Below are positions 13,730 to 14,480 of a DNA stretch of 14,480 nucleotides, in pieces. Source of the stretch: JAVKFF01 sp040226215 (lineage in GTDB: Bacteria; Pseudomonadota; Alphaproteobacteria; DSM-16000; Inquilinaceae); assembly GCA_040226215.1 (NCBI GenBank), contig JAVKFF010000110.1, positions 1 to 14,480 of the forward strand, read 5' to 3'. The position numbers were made by a program, and so were the translations under genes. The first letter of the stretch is position 1; each line of letters opens with the position of its first letter. Below the pieces are notes generated by a model. It saw only the letters and a list, made by a program, of their open reading frames with translations, had not been told where the DNA came from and did no database searches.

Positions 13730-14170
13730 TCAGCGGACCGTTTCGGCCGACAGATAGGGGCGCATCTTCTCCAGCAGCGCCTCGGGAATCCGCGCCGAGC
13801 GCATGCGGTCGAAATCGGTGAACACGACGGTGAAATCGGTCTCGACCCGGGGGGTCTCCCCCGGATCGTCCTGCACGCCGACGATGGTGATGCTCCCGTC
13901 GATGGCGCTGCGGCCGATGCGGCGGAGGGTCAGGTGGAGCGCGATCGTCTCGCCCAGCCGGCACGGCCGGTGGAAGCGGGTATGGATGTCGACCAGGGGC
14001 ACGCCCCGGCGATCGCGCATGTGCATGTCGCCCCAGTTGTAACCGAGCGCGTCGCTGAACCAGTCCTCCACCAGCGCGTTGAACATGGCGAAATAGCGCG
14101 GATAGAAGACGATGCCGGCGCTGTCGCAGTGCTCGAACCGGACGCGACGGCGGACGATGAAGGCGCTCAT
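13730..14170 (-). CDS. 4-hydroxybenzoyl-CoA-type acyl-CoA thioesterase
   Basis: A 146-aa hot-dog-fold thioesterase that would hydrolyse an acyl- or aroyl-CoA ester in the cytoplasm. The N-terminal signature is VRFEHCDSAGIVFYPRYFAMF, with D16 at the catalytic aspartate position of the 4HBT/YbgC group; the length is normal. Later segments (VPLVDIHTRFHRPCRLGE, DFTVVFTDFDRM) also fit. The exact CoA substrate cannot be read from sequence. The ATG at 14170 overlaps the stop codon of the upstream MBL-fold gene (ATGA), so the two are translationally coupled. This suggests a shared catabolic role, perhaps in thioester or aromatic-acid breakdown (inference). Confidence 0.9.
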   Translation of the reverse strand: MSAFIVRRRVRFEHCDSAGIVFYPRYFAMFNALVEDWFSDALGYNWGDMHMRDRRGVPLVDIHTRFHRPCRLGETIALHLTLRRIGRSAIDGSITIVGVQDDPGETPRVETDFTVVFTDFDRMRSARIPEALLEKMRPYLSAETVR

Positions 14171-14480
14171 GCGGCCTGTTCCGTCGCCGGCGCCAGATGC
14201 ACCTGGCCGCCCGTCGCCCGGTAGCGGTCGACGCCGGGGCCGCTGACCCGTTCGGCCAGCCCCTGGTGCTGCAGGAAGCGCAGATGCGCCAGCGATTCGC
14301 CGAGCGCGAAGACGATCTGGTTGTCGTCGAGCTCGCGCCGGAACAGCACCGGCAGCAGGTCGTTGGCCGATTTCGGCCGGTCGCCCAGCGCCTCCAGCGC
14401 CTCGTTCAGGCGCAACTGGTGGTGGTGCATCAGCTCGTTCAGGCGTGCGCGTACGCCGGTGAAGGGCTGGCGGTGCCCGG
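14167..14480 (-). CDS. MBL-fold metallo-hydrolase, C-terminal part (5' end beyond window)
   Basis: The last 103 residues of a protein entering from the right edge. The visible part starts GHRQPFTGVRARLNEL, the C-terminal end of an MBL core. It continues with a helical HHHQLRLNEALEAL region and a winged-helix-like module (SANDLLPVLFRRELDDNQIVFALGESLAHLRFLQHQG). This combination is typical of MBL hydrolases carrying a C-terminal winged helix, sometimes annotated as hydroxyacylglutathione hydrolase-like. The catalytic HxHxDH motif is outside the window, so activity cannot be judged. It overlaps the thioesterase start by 4 bp. Confidence 0.8.
   Translation of the reverse strand, partial: GHRQPFTGVRARLNELMHHHQLRLNEALEALGDRPKSANDLLPVLFRRELDDNQIVFALGESLAHLRFLQHQGLAERVSGPGVDRYRATGGQVHLAPATEQAA

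Overview
The window is very GC-rich DNA with dense genes on both strands and long spurious open frames on the opposite strand of most real genes. Gene content points to an alphaproteobacterium, probably in or near the Rhodospirillales. The main signs are a long GTP cyclohydrolase II with an extra N-terminal domain, class III cyclases, a type-2 3-hydroxyacyl-CoA dehydrogenase and a DUF3429 membrane protein. This placement is an inference from gene content. I saw no rRNA, tRNA, CRISPR array or insertion sequence.

Left part (1-3400): the 3' end of ribA is cut by the left edge (minus strand). A 332-bp spacer with short tandem repeats separates it from a plus-strand OmpR-type response regulator with no kinase beside it. 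That gene runs convergently, with 7 bp between the two stop codons, into a minus-strand MFS transporter.

Middle part (3505-8224): three plus-strand genes follow: an MBL-fold hydrolase, a SAM-dependent methyltransferase 14 bp downstream, and a six-helix membrane adenylate cyclase. The 3' end of the cyclase overlaps by 69 bp, antisense, with a minus-strand DUF3429 gene. That gene is divergent from an SDR dehydrogenase of the HSD17B10 / 3-hydroxyacyl-CoA dehydrogenase type.

Right part (8327-13246, minus strand) is the most interesting. In order of transcription it encodes two exported FecR-domain paralogues, a CHASE2-domain adenylate cyclase and an ASCH-domain protein. The ASCH start codon lies 2 bp after the cyclase stop. 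CHASE2 is an extracytoplasmic sensor and both FecR proteins look periplasmic, so this reads as a candidate periplasm-to-cAMP signalling module. In the divergent promoter region ahead of it is a GTGA-N6-TCAC palindrome, the core of a CRP-type site, which suggests cAMP feedback. The two FecR proteins share an apparently undescribed C-terminal motif (CGR-x3-AGS-x7-YC) followed by a proline/acidic tail.

Right edge: a small unknown gene (81 aa) shares the CRP-like promoter region. After it come a 4-hydroxybenzoyl-CoA-type thioesterase and, overlapping it by ATGA, the C-terminus of an MBL-fold protein that enters from the right edge (both minus strand).
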